In this document: piece by piece, positions 44,980-54,541 of the stretch
Numbering within the stretch: position 1 is the stretch's first letter
How the letters are laid out: every line of letters starts with the position of its first letter
Assembly: GCA_963696325.1 (NCBI GenBank)
Contig: CAVOJV010000063.1
Span: 74,692 to 138,691 of the forward strand
Direction of reading: 5' to 3'
Length of the DNA stretch: 64,000 nucleotides
Origin: CAVOJV01 sp963696325
GTDB taxonomy: Bacteria > Pseudomonadota > Gammaproteobacteria > Competibacterales > Competibacteraceae
Program-made: the position numbers and the translations under genes
Notes under the pieces: model-generated
Told to the model about the DNA's origin: nothing
Database searches by the model: none
Seen by the model: the letters and a program-made list of their open reading frames with translations, nothing else

Positions 44980-45483
44980 TCACGGAAATCGAAAATTCTC
45001 CGCGACAGTGGGCGGTAAAAAATTCCGCAGCCACAGCGCTGCCTGCTGAAAATGGGGTAACAATAAGGATTGCTGCCACCATGGGTCCTTGGGCAGCGGC
45101 GTCAAGCTGGCCAGCAGCACCAGGATCGTGATGATGGCCCCTCCCCGCACCAGCCCGAAAATGATGCCGAGCAGGCGATCCGTGCCCGTTAGACCGGTTT
45201 GCAGCACCAACTGCGCGACCAGAATGTTCACCAGCCCCCCCAGAAACAGGGTTGTCAGGAACAGGCCACCGAAGGCCAGTATGATGCGTACCGACGGTAC
45301 GCCGACATATTGAGTTAAATAAGCAGCGCCGTCATCGACGAATAGGAAGGCGACGACGAATGCAAACACCCAGGCCGCCAGGGAAATAGCCTCTCGCAAA
45401 AATCCCCGCCACAGGCTGATCAGGACGGACAGGGCGATGACCCCTATAATAAAATAATCTACCCAAAGGATATCGTTTGGCAT
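44980..45483 (-). CDS. cvpA: CvpA family membrane protein
   Basis: A 167-residue inner-membrane protein with four TM helices: WVDYFIIGVIALSVLISLWR and GFLREAISLAAWVFAFVVAF are the conserved first two. It is required in E. coli for colicin V production and envelope stress tolerance, though the mechanism is unclear. It is 49 bases upstream of purF in the classical cvpA-purF pair. Confidence 0.92.
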   Translation of the reverse strand: MPNDILWVDYFIIGVIALSVLISLWRGFLREAISLAAWVFAFVVAFLFVDDGAAYLTQYVGVPSVRIILAFGGLFLTTLFLGGLVNILVAQLVLQTGLTGTDRLLGIIFGLVRGGAIITILVLLASLTPLPKDPWWQQSLLLPHFQQAALWLRNFLPPTVAENFRFP

Positions 45484-45589
45484 CGCCCCGGCCTGCTTAT
45501 CAGCAGTGCTAGTTCAATAAACACAAACGCTCCGGCAGCACGTTCAACCGAACCGCCGCCGAGAACGCAACCCTATTAAAGTCCAACGC

Positions 45590-46621
45590 TCAGTCATTCA
45601 GGGACACAACCTGACCCGCGACTCCCGCCTCGCGTTGCATGCGCGCCGCGATCGCCTCACTCTGAGCACGGGAGGTCCGGGGTCCGACCCGCACCCGGTA
45701 CAGCGTGCGTCCGCCCGCCGCGATACGTTCCACAAATGCGTCGAACCGCTGGCTGCGCAGCTTGTCCCGCAACACATTGGCATTCTCTGGCAAGGAAAAA
45801 CTGCCCGCCTGGACTATCCAGCCTCGATCACTGGCGTCCGACCTGGCAGTCGACGCCGGCGCTGAAGCCACCGGTGGGGCGCCGGCTCGCCCAATCAATT
45901 CAAGCTTGGGCAGTTCAATGGGCTTGGGCGGTTCGGGCTTGCGAATTTCGGTCTTGAGCGGCTCAGGCTTGGGCGGCTCAACCTTGGCAACCTCAGGCTT
46001 GGGCGGCTCAGGCTTGCGAATTTCGGTCTTGAGCGGCTCAGGCTTGGGCGGCTCAACCTTGGCAACCTCAGGCTTGGTTTCGGCCTCCTTAGCCGCCTTG
46101 GCCTTGGCCGCCTCTTCACGGGCCAGCCTGGCCTTGACTTCGGCCTCCTTGGCCGCCTTGGCCTTGGCAGCCTGTTCACGGGCCAGCCTGGCCTTGGCTT
46201 CGGCCTCCTTGGCCTTGGCAGCCTCTTCACGAGCCAGCCTGGCCTTGGCTTCGGCCTCGGCCTCGGCTGGATTGACCGGTTCGGTGACGTCCACCGGTTT
46301 TACTGGACGCTCGGGTTTAAGTTGGGTTGCCGCGTCCGGCGGAAACTGAGGTGGCGCAGGCGTATGTGGCGGAGGTACCTCGGCCACCGGTGCAGGGGAT
46401 GGCATGGGCGTTACGGGAGCGGGCGGCGGCGCGGCCTGGGGCAGGGAGATGGTCACATCCGGCGGTTTTGGAGGCTCCTGAACCGGACGCGGGGGTATCG
46501 GGGTAGTAACGGCCGGACTGCCTGGTCCGACCGGTTCCTTAACCAGTTCCGGTATAATAATGACCGCCAGAGCCACCACGACGGCAACTCCTATCAAGCG
46601 TTGTTTCAACCGGTTATCCAC
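45590..46621 (-). CDS. SPOR-domain protein (DedD-like) with Ala/Lys and Pro/Lys repeats
   Basis: A 343-residue protein with an N-terminal TM helix (RLIGVAVVVALAVIIIPELV, about 7-27), a very long low-complexity periplasmic linker and a C-terminal SPOR domain (about 265-340; WIVQAGSFSLPENANVLRDK). SPOR domains bind denuded glycan at the septum. The linker has Ala/Lys/Glu repeats (LAREEAAKAKEAEAKA) and then an exact 25-residue tandem unit (see repeat). Position between folC and cvpA is that of dedD in gammaproteobacteria. Confidence 0.88.
   Translation of the reverse strand: MDNRLKQRLIGVAVVVALAVIIIPELVKEPVGPGSPAVTTPIPPRPVQEPPKPPDVTISLPQAAPPPAPVTPMPSPAPVAEVPPPHTPAPPQFPPDAATQLKPERPVKPVDVTEPVNPAEAEAEAKARLAREEAAKAKEAEAKARLAREQAAKAKAAKEAEVKARLAREEAAKAKAAKEAETKPEVAKVEPPKPEPLKTEIRKPEPPKPEVAKVEPPKPEPLKTEIRKPEPPKPIELPKLELIGRAGAPPVASAPASTARSDASDRGWIVQAGSFSLPENANVLRDKLRSQRFDAFVERIAAGGRTLYRVRVGPRTSRAQSEAIAARMQREAGVAGQVVSLND
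45936..46076 (-). repeat. 75-base tandem repeat in SPOR-protein linker
   Basis: A 75-base unit beginning at 45936 recurs at 46011, with the second copy nearly complete. It encodes the 25-residue Pro/Lys/Glu unit containing KVEPPKPEPLKTEIRKPEPP. The adjoining stretch 46077-46260 repeats an Ala/Lys/Glu module of about 20 residues. Slippage-prone, so repeat number probably varies between strains and could be collapsed in assembly. Confidence 0.8.
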
Positions 46622-46668
46622 ATTGATCTCCTCAATCTCCTCAACGATTGTATCGACAGCGATCTATA

Positions 46669-47943
46669 CTACAGCACACCCGCCACCAGAGCCTCGGCGA
46701 CAGTGTGGAACGAACCGAATACCACAATACGATCGCCAGCGACGGCGCCTGCGCTGGCAGCGCGACAAGCTTCCGCCACGCTGGCAAAGGGGAAAACCTC
46801 CCAAGCGCCGCCCACCGCCCGCAAGGCTTCCGCGAGCTGCCAGCCGAGCCGCCCGCGAGGCCCCTGCAGAGTCGCGGCATACCACCGATCGACGACGCCC
46901 AGTAGGGCGAGCCCCACCGCAGCGACATCTTTATCGGCCAGCATCCCCACCACCGCCCAGGTACGCCCGCCACAGGGGCGGGACCGCAGGGCGCGGGCCA
47001 GGGCCGCCGCGCCGTGCGGATTATGAGCGACATCCAGAATCCACTCAACAGGTCCGGCAACAATCTGCAAGCGAGCGGGAATGTGCGCCCGCTGCAAACC
47101 CGCGCGAACAGCGTCGCCACCAACCGGCAACTGCTCGGACAGGGCGGTCAATACCATCAGAGCGCCGGCGGCGTTACCGAACTGATGTTCTCCCATCAAC
47201 CCCGGCAGCGGCAGGGATTCCAGGCGCGTCCTCCCCTGCCACCAGGTCCAGCCAGCGGCCTGATTCCGCCAGCCGAAATCCTTATCCACCCGGTACAGCG
47301 TCGCGCCGATCGCATTCGCGTACTCCAGCAAGCTGGTTGGCGGATCGGGGTCGGCGCACACCGCCGGGCGGCCTGGCCGGTAAATACCCGCCTTCTCCCG
47401 GCCGATGCTGTCCCGGTCCGGTCCCAGCCATTCCACATGATCGATGGCGACGGAGGTCACCAGAGCGGCGTCGGCGGCCAGCACGTTGACGGCGTCCAGG
47501 CGCCCGCCCAGACCCACTTCCAATATCGCCACCTGGACCGCGGCCTCCTGGAAAATCCGCAGGGCGGCCAGCGTGCCAAATTCGAAATAGGTCAGGGAAA
47601 TATCGCCCCGAACCGCATCGATGTCGGCAAAGGCGCGGCACAGCGCGGTATCGCTCACGTCCGCGCCAGCAACCCGGATGCGTTCGTTATAGCGCAGCAG
47701 GTGCGGCGACGTATAAGCCCCGACTCGATAACCCGCAGCCGCCAGGATGGCGTCCAAAAAGGCGACCGCGGAACCCTTGCCGTTGGTGCCGCCCACGGTA
47801 ATCACCTTATAGGCCGGAGACTCTAACCCCAGCCGCTCCAGTACTACCCGCATCCGTTCCAAGCCGAGATCGATGGCGCGCGGGTGCAACCCTTCCTGCC
47901 AGGCCAGCCATTGCGCCAGGGTAGCGAACCGTGGGCTGTTCAC
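46669..47943 (-). CDS. folC: bifunctional folylpolyglutamate/dihydrofolate synthase
   Basis: FolC adds glutamate to dihydropteroate and folates. The 424-residue Mur-ligase-type protein has the P-loop VGGTNGKGSAVAF near residue 50, SPHLLRYNERIRV, YFEFGTLAALRIF and the C-terminal WILDVAHNPHGAAAL. It is 15 bases downstream of accD. Confidence 0.95.
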   Translation of the reverse strand: MNSPRFATLAQWLAWQEGLHPRAIDLGLERMRVVLERLGLESPAYKVITVGGTNGKGSAVAFLDAILAAAGYRVGAYTSPHLLRYNERIRVAGADVSDTALCRAFADIDAVRGDISLTYFEFGTLAALRIFQEAAVQVAILEVGLGGRLDAVNVLAADAALVTSVAIDHVEWLGPDRDSIGREKAGIYRPGRPAVCADPDPPTSLLEYANAIGATLYRVDKDFGWRNQAAGWTWWQGRTRLESLPLPGLMGEHQFGNAAGALMVLTALSEQLPVGGDAVRAGLQRAHIPARLQIVAGPVEWILDVAHNPHGAAALARALRSRPCGGRTWAVVGMLADKDVAAVGLALLGVVDRWYAATLQGPRGRLGWQLAEALRAVGGAWEVFPFASVAEACRAASAGAVAGDRIVVFGSFHTVAEALVAGVL

Positions 47944-47958
47944 GAATCAGTCATTGCC

Positions 47959-48825
47959 TCAAGGAGCCAACCGGTGGGTGAGCATGGCCAATAACCCCGC
48001 CAACCGATCGCGCAGTTGCCGGCGGTCGACAATCATATCGATGGCGCCGTGTTCCAGCAAAAATTCGCTGCGCTGAAAACCTTCGGGCAGCTTTTCCCGG
48101 ACGGTCTGCTCGATCACCCGCGGACCGGCGAAACCGATCAGCGCCCTGGGCTCCGCAACATTTACGTCCCCCAGCATGGCCAGGCTCGCCGATACGCCAC
48201 CGGTGGTGGGGTCGGTCAGCACGGAAATGAACGGTATGCCCTCGGCGGACAATTGCTTCAGCGCAGCGCTGGTCTTGGCCATTTGCAGCAGGGATACCAG
48301 GGACTCCTGCATGCGCGCCCCGCCACTGGCAGCAAAACACACCAGCGGGATACGCTGCTCCAGACAGACCTGAGCGCCCCGCACGAAACGCTCCCCCACC
48401 GCGGAACCCATCGAACCGCCAAGAAAGCCGAATTCGAAAGCCGCCGCTACGACCGAAATACCCTTCACCTGACCGCGCATCACCACTAAGGCGTCTTTTT
48501 CACCGGTCGCTTTCTGAGCCTGCACCAGGCGGTCCTTGTATTTCTTGCTGTCCTTGAACTTGAGAAAATCGATCGATTCCACGTCTGCGGCAATCTCGGC
48601 GCGTCCTTCCTCGTCCAGAAATTTCTCCAGGCGCTGGCGCCCCCCTATCCGCATATGATAACCGCATTTTGGGCAGACATGCAGGTTGCGCTCAAGCTCG
48701 GCACGATACAGCACCGAGTGGCAACTCTCACACTTGTTCCACAGGCCCTCCGGGATGCGCTTGGTGGCGCCGCCGTCGACGCGCGCACGAATGCGCGAGG
48801 GCTTGAGTTTGTCAAGCCAGCTCAT
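47959..48825 (-). CDS. accD: acetyl-CoA carboxylase carboxyltransferase subunit beta
   Basis: AccD with AccA transfers carboxyl from biotin to acetyl-CoA in fatty-acid synthesis. The ATG at 48825 gives 288 residues. The zinc ribbon (CESC...CPKC, Cys x2 twice) is near residues 28-50. The crotonase-like core has VVAAAFEFGFLGGSMGSAVG and FAASGGARMQES. The order trpA-accD-folC is conserved in gammaproteobacteria. Confidence 0.96.
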   Translation of the reverse strand: MSWLDKLKPSRIRARVDGGATKRIPEGLWNKCESCHSVLYRAELERNLHVCPKCGYHMRIGGRQRLEKFLDEEGRAEIAADVESIDFLKFKDSKKYKDRLVQAQKATGEKDALVVMRGQVKGISVVAAAFEFGFLGGSMGSAVGERFVRGAQVCLEQRIPLVCFAASGGARMQESLVSLLQMAKTSAALKQLSAEGIPFISVLTDPTTGGVSASLAMLGDVNVAEPRALIGFAGPRVIEQTVREKLPEGFQRSEFLLEHGAIDMIVDRRQLRDRLAGLLAMLTHRLAP

Positions 48826-48850
48826 GGCGATTTCCATGCCAAGGATTTCC

Positions 48851-49663
48851 TTACTCATGCTCACCATCCATGGCTTGACGCATGGCGGACACCAACACGG
48901 CGACCTCGGCCCGCATGGCTGCCCGGTCAGAAGCCAGTGTCTCCATTTTCGAGACGATGGCGCTGCCCACCACTACGGCATCGGCTACCCGAGCCACCGC
49001 GGCGGCCGTCGCGGCGTCCTTGATGCCGAAACCGACGCCCAGCGGCAGGTCGGTAAAGGTACGGATGGCGCCAAGCTTCTCACCCACGTCGGCCACGTTC
49101 AAAATCGCGGAACCGGTCACCCCTTTCAAGGAGACGTAATACAGGTAGCCACGCGCCAGTTTCGCCACTCGTCGGATGCGCTCCTGAGAACTGGTGGGCG
49201 CCAGCAGAAAAATCGGATCGATGCCGGCGGCATTGAGCAAAGCAGTCAGATCGTGGGCTTCTTCAGGGGGCAAATCCACCGTCAGCACCCCATCCACGCC
49301 GGCCTGGGCAGCCGCTTGGGCGAACGCTTCATAGCCCATGGCCTCGAAGGGATTCAGGTAACCCATCAGCACCAGGGGGGTGGTCTCATCGTCCTGGCGG
49401 AAAGCACGCACCAACTCCAGCACCCCGTGCAAGGACATCCCTTGCGCCAAGGCCCGCTCGCAGGCTTTCTGGATCACAGGGCCGTCCGCCATGGGGTCGG
49501 AAAACGGCACTCCCAGTTCGATGATATTGGCGCCGGCGGCAACCAGGCTATGCAGCATGGGCACGGTGACGTCCGGGTGCGGATCACCGGCGGTGATGTA
49601 AGGGATCAGCGCCTTGCGCCCCGTCCTGCGCAAGGCTTGGAAACAGTGGGTAATTCGACTCAT
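48851..49663 (-). CDS. trpA: tryptophan synthase alpha subunit
   Basis: TrpA cleaves indole-3-glycerol phosphate. The ATG at 49663 gives 270 residues. The catalytic Glu is in NIIELGVPFSDPMADGP and the catalytic Asp in IPYITAGDPHPD. VGFGIKDAATAA near the end is the phosphate site. It lies 77 bases downstream of trpB and 25 upstream of accD. Confidence 0.96.
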   Translation of the reverse strand: MSRITHCFQALRRTGRKALIPYITAGDPHPDVTVPMLHSLVAAGANIIELGVPFSDPMADGPVIQKACERALAQGMSLHGVLELVRAFRQDDETTPLVLMGYLNPFEAMGYEAFAQAAAQAGVDGVLTVDLPPEEAHDLTALLNAAGIDPIFLLAPTSSQERIRRVAKLARGYLYYVSLKGVTGSAILNVADVGEKLGAIRTFTDLPLGVGFGIKDAATAAAVARVADAVVVGSAIVSKMETLASDRAAMRAEVAVLVSAMRQAMDGEHE

Positions 49664-49740
49664 GGAAGCACCTGGAAAAGAAAGCCGCGGTAGCGGTTTA
49701 GTCCACCCTTTTGCTGAGGTGGTGAACGAGGATTTACTGC

Positions 49741-50982
49741 TCAAAGGGTAATGCCATCCAGAGCGGCGATGGTGTTGATGTCCTTGTCACCGCGCCCGGA
49801 CAGGTTGACGACGATAGTCTGCCTCCGTTCCAGGGTCGGCGCCAGTTTGTTCACGTAGGCCAGGGCGTGACTGGATTCCAGGGCCGGTATGATGCCCTCG
49901 ACACGGGTTAATTCGTGAAAGCCTTGCAGCGCTTCGGCATCGGTGGCGGAGACATAAGTCACCCGCCCGATATCCTTTAGCCAGGCATGCTCCGGTCCCA
50001 CGCCGGGATAGTCCAGGCCAGCCGACACCGAGTGGGTGCCGATGATCTGGCCATCGCCGTCCTCCAGCAGATAGGTGCGGTTGCCATGCAATACACCAGG
50101 CCGGCCGGCGCACAGGGGCGCGGCGTGGCGACCGGTTTCGATACCGTCGCCGGCGGCCTCCACGCCGTACATGGCCACCTCATGATCATTCAAAAAGGGA
50201 TGAAATAGGCCGATCGCGTTGGAGCCGCCGCCCACGCAGGCCACCAGGGCGTCCGGCAGGCGGCCGGTCGCCGCCAGTATCTGGGCGCGGGTTTCGCGGC
50301 CGATGACGGCCTGAAAATCGCGGACCATGACCGGGTAAGGGTGAGGGCCGGCCACCGTGCCGATGATATAGAAGGTGTCGTCCACGTTGGTGACCCAGTC
50401 CCGCAACGCTTCGTTGAGGGCGTCCTTGAGGGTCTTGGAGCCGGACTCCACCGGTACCACCGTGGCTCCCAGCAACCGCATCCGGTAGACATTCAGGGAC
50501 TGCCGGCGAATATCCTCGGCGCCCATGTAGACCATGCACTCCATCCCCAGCCGGGCCGCCACGGTCGCGGTGGCGACGCCGTGCTGGCCGGCACCGGTCT
50601 CCGCGATCACGCGGGTTTTGCCCATGCGCTTGGCCAACAGCGCCTGCCCCACGGTGTTGTTGATCTTGTGCGCGCCGGTATGGTTGAGGTCCTCGCGCTT
50701 GAGATAGATCTGGGCGCCGCCCAGTTGCCGGCTCCAGCGTTCGGCGTGGTAGAGGGGCGAAGGCCGGCCCACGTAATTCGCCAGATCCGACTCCAGTTCC
50801 GCCAGAAAGCCGGGATCGAGACGATAATGCTGATAGGCGTCGGCCAGTTCCTGCAGGGCGCCCATCAGCGTCTCGGCAACGAATTGCCCGCCATAGCGCC
50901 CGAAATGACCACGGCCATCGGGAAACTGGCTAAAATCGATCGCTGCGCTCAAATCCACGTTCTTTAGTCCGGCTCTCACCAC
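49741..50982 (-). CDS. trpB: tryptophan synthase beta subunit
   Basis: TrpB condenses indole and serine using PLP. The PLP Lys is in LNHTGAHKINNTVGQ and the phosphate loop is GGGSNAIG. RGHFGRYGGQFVAETLM near the start is typical. All in-frame candidates are GTG: 50991, 50982, 50979 and 50958. I choose 50982 because GAGGTG lies six bases upstream; this gives 413 residues. The 5' end overlaps the trpF 3' end by about 50 bases. Confidence 0.95.
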   Translation of the reverse strand: MVRAGLKNVDLSAAIDFSQFPDGRGHFGRYGGQFVAETLMGALQELADAYQHYRLDPGFLAELESDLANYVGRPSPLYHAERWSRQLGGAQIYLKREDLNHTGAHKINNTVGQALLAKRMGKTRVIAETGAGQHGVATATVAARLGMECMVYMGAEDIRRQSLNVYRMRLLGATVVPVESGSKTLKDALNEALRDWVTNVDDTFYIIGTVAGPHPYPVMVRDFQAVIGRETRAQILAATGRLPDALVACVGGGSNAIGLFHPFLNDHEVAMYGVEAAGDGIETGRHAAPLCAGRPGVLHGNRTYLLEDGDGQIIGTHSVSAGLDYPGVGPEHAWLKDIGRVTYVSATDAEALQGFHELTRVEGIIPALESSHALAYVNKLAPTLERRQTIVVNLSGRGDKDINTIAALDGITL

Positions 50983-51595
50983 GTTCCACACCTCGCATGA
51001 ATGCTTGCATCAAGCCGAAATCCTTGATGCCCTTGGCCGACTCCACGCCGCTGCTGACATCGACCGCAAAGGGCCGCAGTCGTTGCACGGCCTGGGCGAC
51101 GTTGTCTGGGTTCAACCCGCCGGCCAGAATAAGGGGCTTGCCGGCATCCGCCGGAACCCGTTCCCAATCAAAACGGTGTCCGGAACCACCGGTCCTGCTG
51201 CCGCCGTGGCTGTCCAGCAATAGCCCCGCCGCCGCCTGAAACCGTCGCCCGTACGCTTGTGCATCCAGCACCGCGCCCATCGGCACTGCCTTGATGAAAG
51301 GCACTCCGAAGGCAGCGCAGTAGTCGGGATCTTCCTCGCCATGAAACTGCAACAGCCCCAGCGGCACCTGGCGCAGGATGGTCTGGACTGCGCCAGGAGC
51401 GGCATTCACAAACAACCCTACCACGGTGACGAAGGGCGGCAGGGCGAGGATGATTCGCCGGGCGATCTCGGCATCCACCGCCCGGGCGCTCGCCGCATGA
51501 AATACCAAACCGATGGCGTCCGCCCCCAGTGCCGCCGCCGCCTGGCCGTCCTCGGGTCGGGTAATGCCACAAATCTTAACACGGGTGCGATGCAT
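50930..51595 (-). CDS. trpF: phosphoribosylanthranilate isomerase
   Basis: TrpF performs the Amadori rearrangement in tryptophan synthesis. From the ATG at 51595 the product is 221 residues and starts MHRTRVKICGITRPEDG, with the catalytic Cys. The catalytic Asp is near LLLDSHGGSRTGGSGHRFDW, and LILAGGLNPDNV is the phosphate site. Its last codons run into trpB, implying translational coupling. Confidence 0.94.
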   Translation of the reverse strand: MHRTRVKICGITRPEDGQAAAALGADAIGLVFHAASARAVDAEIARRIILALPPFVTVVGLFVNAAPGAVQTILRQVPLGLLQFHGEEDPDYCAAFGVPFIKAVPMGAVLDAQAYGRRFQAAAGLLLDSHGGSRTGGSGHRFDWERVPADAGKPLILAGGLNPDNVAQAVQRLRPFAVDVSSGVESAKGIKDFGLMQAFMRGVERGESRTKERGFERSDRF

Positions 51596-51766
51596 CGAGG
51601 TTGATTCCAGCAGGCGTAACGGCGGACTGTTCAAGCAGCGTGAAGGTTACCAGAAATCCACTGCCTTGGGCGATTTCAACAGCTTCGCAATTTATGTATT
51701 TGCTTTGCTGGCGGAGTTAGAAACCATCTAAGATATCTGCACAGATGCCAATGAGGTAACCGCGCC

Positions 51767-52927
51767 ATGCCTGCTTCCAACCGCCGTGCTGGGTTCGCCA
51801 CCCGTGCCATCCACGCCGGACAGCCGCCGGACCCGCTGACCGGCGCCATCACCACGCCGATTTACGCAACGTCCACCTACGTCCAGTCCAGTCCGGGCGT
51901 GCACAAGGGCTTTGATTACGCGCGCAGCCAAAATCCCACGCGGTTTGCCTATGAGCGCTGCGTGGCCGACCTGGAAGGCGGCCATGCGGGCTTTGCCTTC
52001 GCCACGGGGATGAGCGCCATCGCCACGGTGCTGGAACTGCTCGACAGCGGCGCCCACGTGGTCGCTTTGGACGATCTGTATGGTGGTACGCGGCGATTGT
52101 TCGAGCGGGTCCGGCGCCGCTCCGCCAATTTGGATTTCACGTATATCGACATGCAAGACCGCGCTGGGCTGGAACAGGCGCTGCGCCCCGAAACCCGCAT
52201 GCTCTGGGTCGAGACCCCCAGCAATCCGCTCCTGAAGCTGGTCGATCTGGAGATGGTGGCCGCAGTCGCCAGAAAGCGCGGTATTCTGACCGTGGCCGAC
52301 AATACCTTCGCCACGCCTTGGGCGCAGCGACCCCTGGAACACGGCTTCGATGTCGTCCTACACTCCGCGACCAAGTACCTGAACGGCCACTCCGATATCG
52401 TGGGCGGCATTGCAATCGCCAAGGATGAAGCGCTAGGCGAGCAACTGACGTTTCTGCAAAATGCCATCGGTTCCATCTCCAGCCCCTTCGATTGTTTTCT
52501 GGTGACCCGAGGGCTCAAGACGCTCGCGCTGCGCATGCGCCAGCACAGCGACAATGCCTTAGCCGTGGCGGCTTGGCTGGAAGCGCATCCGAAGATCGAA
52601 AGGGTGTATTACCCGGGCCTGCCCAGCCACCCTCAGCATGCGCTGGCGCGGCGTCAGATGGATGGCTTCGGTGGCATGGTGAGCGTCTACCTGAAGGGCA
52701 GACTGGAGGAAACGCGGCGCTTCCTCGAACGCTGCCGCATCTTCACACTGGCGGAAAGCCTGGGGGGCGTGGAGAGCCTGATCTCACATCCGGCCATCAT
52801 GACCCATGCCTCGGTTCCCGCCGAAGTCCGCCGCGAGATCGGCATCAGCGACAACCTGGTAAGGCTCTCGGTGGGCATCGAGGACGTGGACGATCTCTTG
52901 GCCGACCTCGACGCGGCGTTGGGGTAA
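51767..52927 (+). CDS. cystathionine gamma-synthase/lyase family PLP enzyme
   Basis: A 386-residue Cys/Met-metabolism PLP enzyme: GFATRAIHAGQPPDPLTGAI, YARSQNPTRFAYERCVADLE, PLP-Lys motif HSATKYLNGHSDIVGG, and SLGGVESLISHPAIMTHAS near the end. The last two segments resemble cystathionine gamma-lyase/synthase and cystathionine beta-lyase subgroups more than sulfhydrylases, so it may run transsulfuration. The exact reaction cannot be told from sequence alone. It is divergent from trpF. Confidence 0.85.
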   Translation: MPASNRRAGFATRAIHAGQPPDPLTGAITTPIYATSTYVQSSPGVHKGFDYARSQNPTRFAYERCVADLEGGHAGFAFATGMSAIATVLELLDSGAHVVALDDLYGGTRRLFERVRRRSANLDFTYIDMQDRAGLEQALRPETRMLWVETPSNPLLKLVDLEMVAAVARKRGILTVADNTFATPWAQRPLEHGFDVVLHSATKYLNGHSDIVGGIAIAKDEALGEQLTFLQNAIGSISSPFDCFLVTRGLKTLALRMRQHSDNALAVAAWLEAHPKIERVYYPGLPSHPQHALARRQMDGFGGMVSVYLKGRLEETRRFLERCRIFTLAESLGGVESLISHPAIMTHASVPAEVRREIGISDNLVRLSVGIEDVDDLLADLDAALG

Positions 52928-53116
52928 ACAACTATACCCTCACCGAGGTGCGGCGGATTGCGCGGTGTCTGATAGATGACGCAGTAACGTTCGGTCAGCG
53001 TAAAAGAGCCAATCGCCTGAATTCCTGAAGAGAATTGCGTTGGAGGGTATACTGCCCTGCATCAAGATCAGCGTTTGTTGGATGTTATCCCCCATCACCC
53101 TGGAATAAGCCCCTGC

Positions 53117-54538
53117 ATGTTACCCTTGATTGCCCTGGTGGGCCGACCCAATGTGGGCAAATCCACCTTATTCAATTGCCTGACTCGCACCCGTAACGCC
53201 CTGGTGGCGGACTTGCCGGGTCTGACCCGTGACCGCCAGTATGGGATCGGCAGGGTCGGGCCCCGCCCCTACCTGGTGCTGGATACCGGCGGTCTTAGCG
53301 ACGCTGTGTCCGGCCTGGAAGGCTTGGTCGCCCAACAAGCCTGGCGAGCGGTTGCGGAAGCCGACGCCGTGCTGTTGCTGGTGGACGGTCGCGCCGGACC
53401 GAGCAGCGACGATCAAGACATCGCCAAGGAGTTGCGCCGCGCCGGCAAACCCCTGTATCTCGTGATCAATAAAACCGAGGATAAGGACCCCGCATCCGCC
53501 GGCATGGAGTTTCATGCCCTGGGGTTGGGCGAGCCCCATGCCATCTCCGCAGCCCATGGCCAGGGCATCGAGGACCTGATGGCAACCGTCCTGACCAACC
53601 TCCCGGCGCCAGCAGAGGAGGCCTCCCTCGCCGGTGAGGAAACCGGCATCCGCCTGGCTATCGTCGGGCGTCCCAATGTCGGCAAATCCACCCTGGTTAA
53701 TCGCCTGCTGGGCGAGGAGCGGGTGCTGACCTTCGATATGCCGGGTACGACCCGGGACAGCGTGGCTATTCCCTTTCAGAAGGATGGCCGGTCTTACATC
53801 CTGATCGATACCGCTGGAGTACGGCGCCGTAGCCGGGTTGACGAGGCCATCGAAAAATTCAGCGTCATTAAGACCTTGCAAGCCATCGAGCAGGCCAATG
53901 TGGTGATCATGGTGCTGGACGCCCGGCAAGGCATCGGCGAACAGGACGCCACCTTGCTGGGTTTTATCCTGGACAGCGGCCGCGCGCTCGTGCTGGCGGT
54001 CAACAAGTGGGATGGCCTCGACCAGTACAGCCGGGATAGCGTCCGCCGGGATCTGGAGCGCAAGCTGGCGTTTCTGGATTTCGCCAAGCTGCATTTCATC
54101 TCCGCCCTGCATGGCTCAGGCGTCATGGACCTGCTGCGGTCCGTGGACCAGGCTTATGAAGCCGCCACCCGCAAGCTATCCACCCCGGAACTGACCCGCA
54201 TCCTGGCGGATGCCGTGGCCAGCCATCAGCCACCGCTGGTGCATGGTCACAGCATCAAGCTGCGTTACGCCCATACGGGTGGCCACAACCCGCCGTTGAT
54301 CATCATCCACGGCAACCGCACCGAGCACGTGCCGGCGTCCTATAAACGCTATCTGGAAAATGTTTACCGACGGACGTTGGGACTGTGGGGCACACCGGTA
54401 CGCATCGAGTTTAAGAGGGGAGACAATCCCTATCAGCCAGGTGGCAAGCCGGCGCGCAAACCGTTGCGCGGACCGCTAAGTCAGAGACCATCTGGTAGGA
54501 GACTAGCCAAGACCAAAGACAAGACTCGCAAGCGTTAG
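53117..54538 (+). CDS. der: ribosome-assembly GTPase Der (EngA)
   Basis: Der has two consecutive G domains and a KH-like domain and acts in 50S maturation. The ATG at 53117 gives 473 residues. G1 motifs GRPNVGKSTLF (near residue 8) and GRPNVGKSTLV (about 190), G4 motifs NKTE and NKWD, and a KH domain at about 360-440 ending in a basic tail. The final 35 residues are Lys/Arg/Pro-rich. It is the last intact core gene of the bacterial part. Confidence 0.96.
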   Translation: MLPLIALVGRPNVGKSTLFNCLTRTRNALVADLPGLTRDRQYGIGRVGPRPYLVLDTGGLSDAVSGLEGLVAQQAWRAVAEADAVLLLVDGRAGPSSDDQDIAKELRRAGKPLYLVINKTEDKDPASAGMEFHALGLGEPHAISAAHGQGIEDLMATVLTNLPAPAEEASLAGEETGIRLAIVGRPNVGKSTLVNRLLGEERVLTFDMPGTTRDSVAIPFQKDGRSYILIDTAGVRRRSRVDEAIEKFSVIKTLQAIEQANVVIMVLDARQGIGEQDATLLGFILDSGRALVLAVNKWDGLDQYSRDSVRRDLERKLAFLDFAKLHFISALHGSGVMDLLRSVDQAYEAATRKLSTPELTRILADAVASHQPPLVHGHSIKLRYAHTGGHNPPLIIIHGNRTEHVPASYKRYLENVYRRTLGLWGTPVRIEFKRGDNPYQPGGKPARKPLRGPLSQRPSGRRLAKTKDKTRKR

Positions 54539-54541
54539 GCC

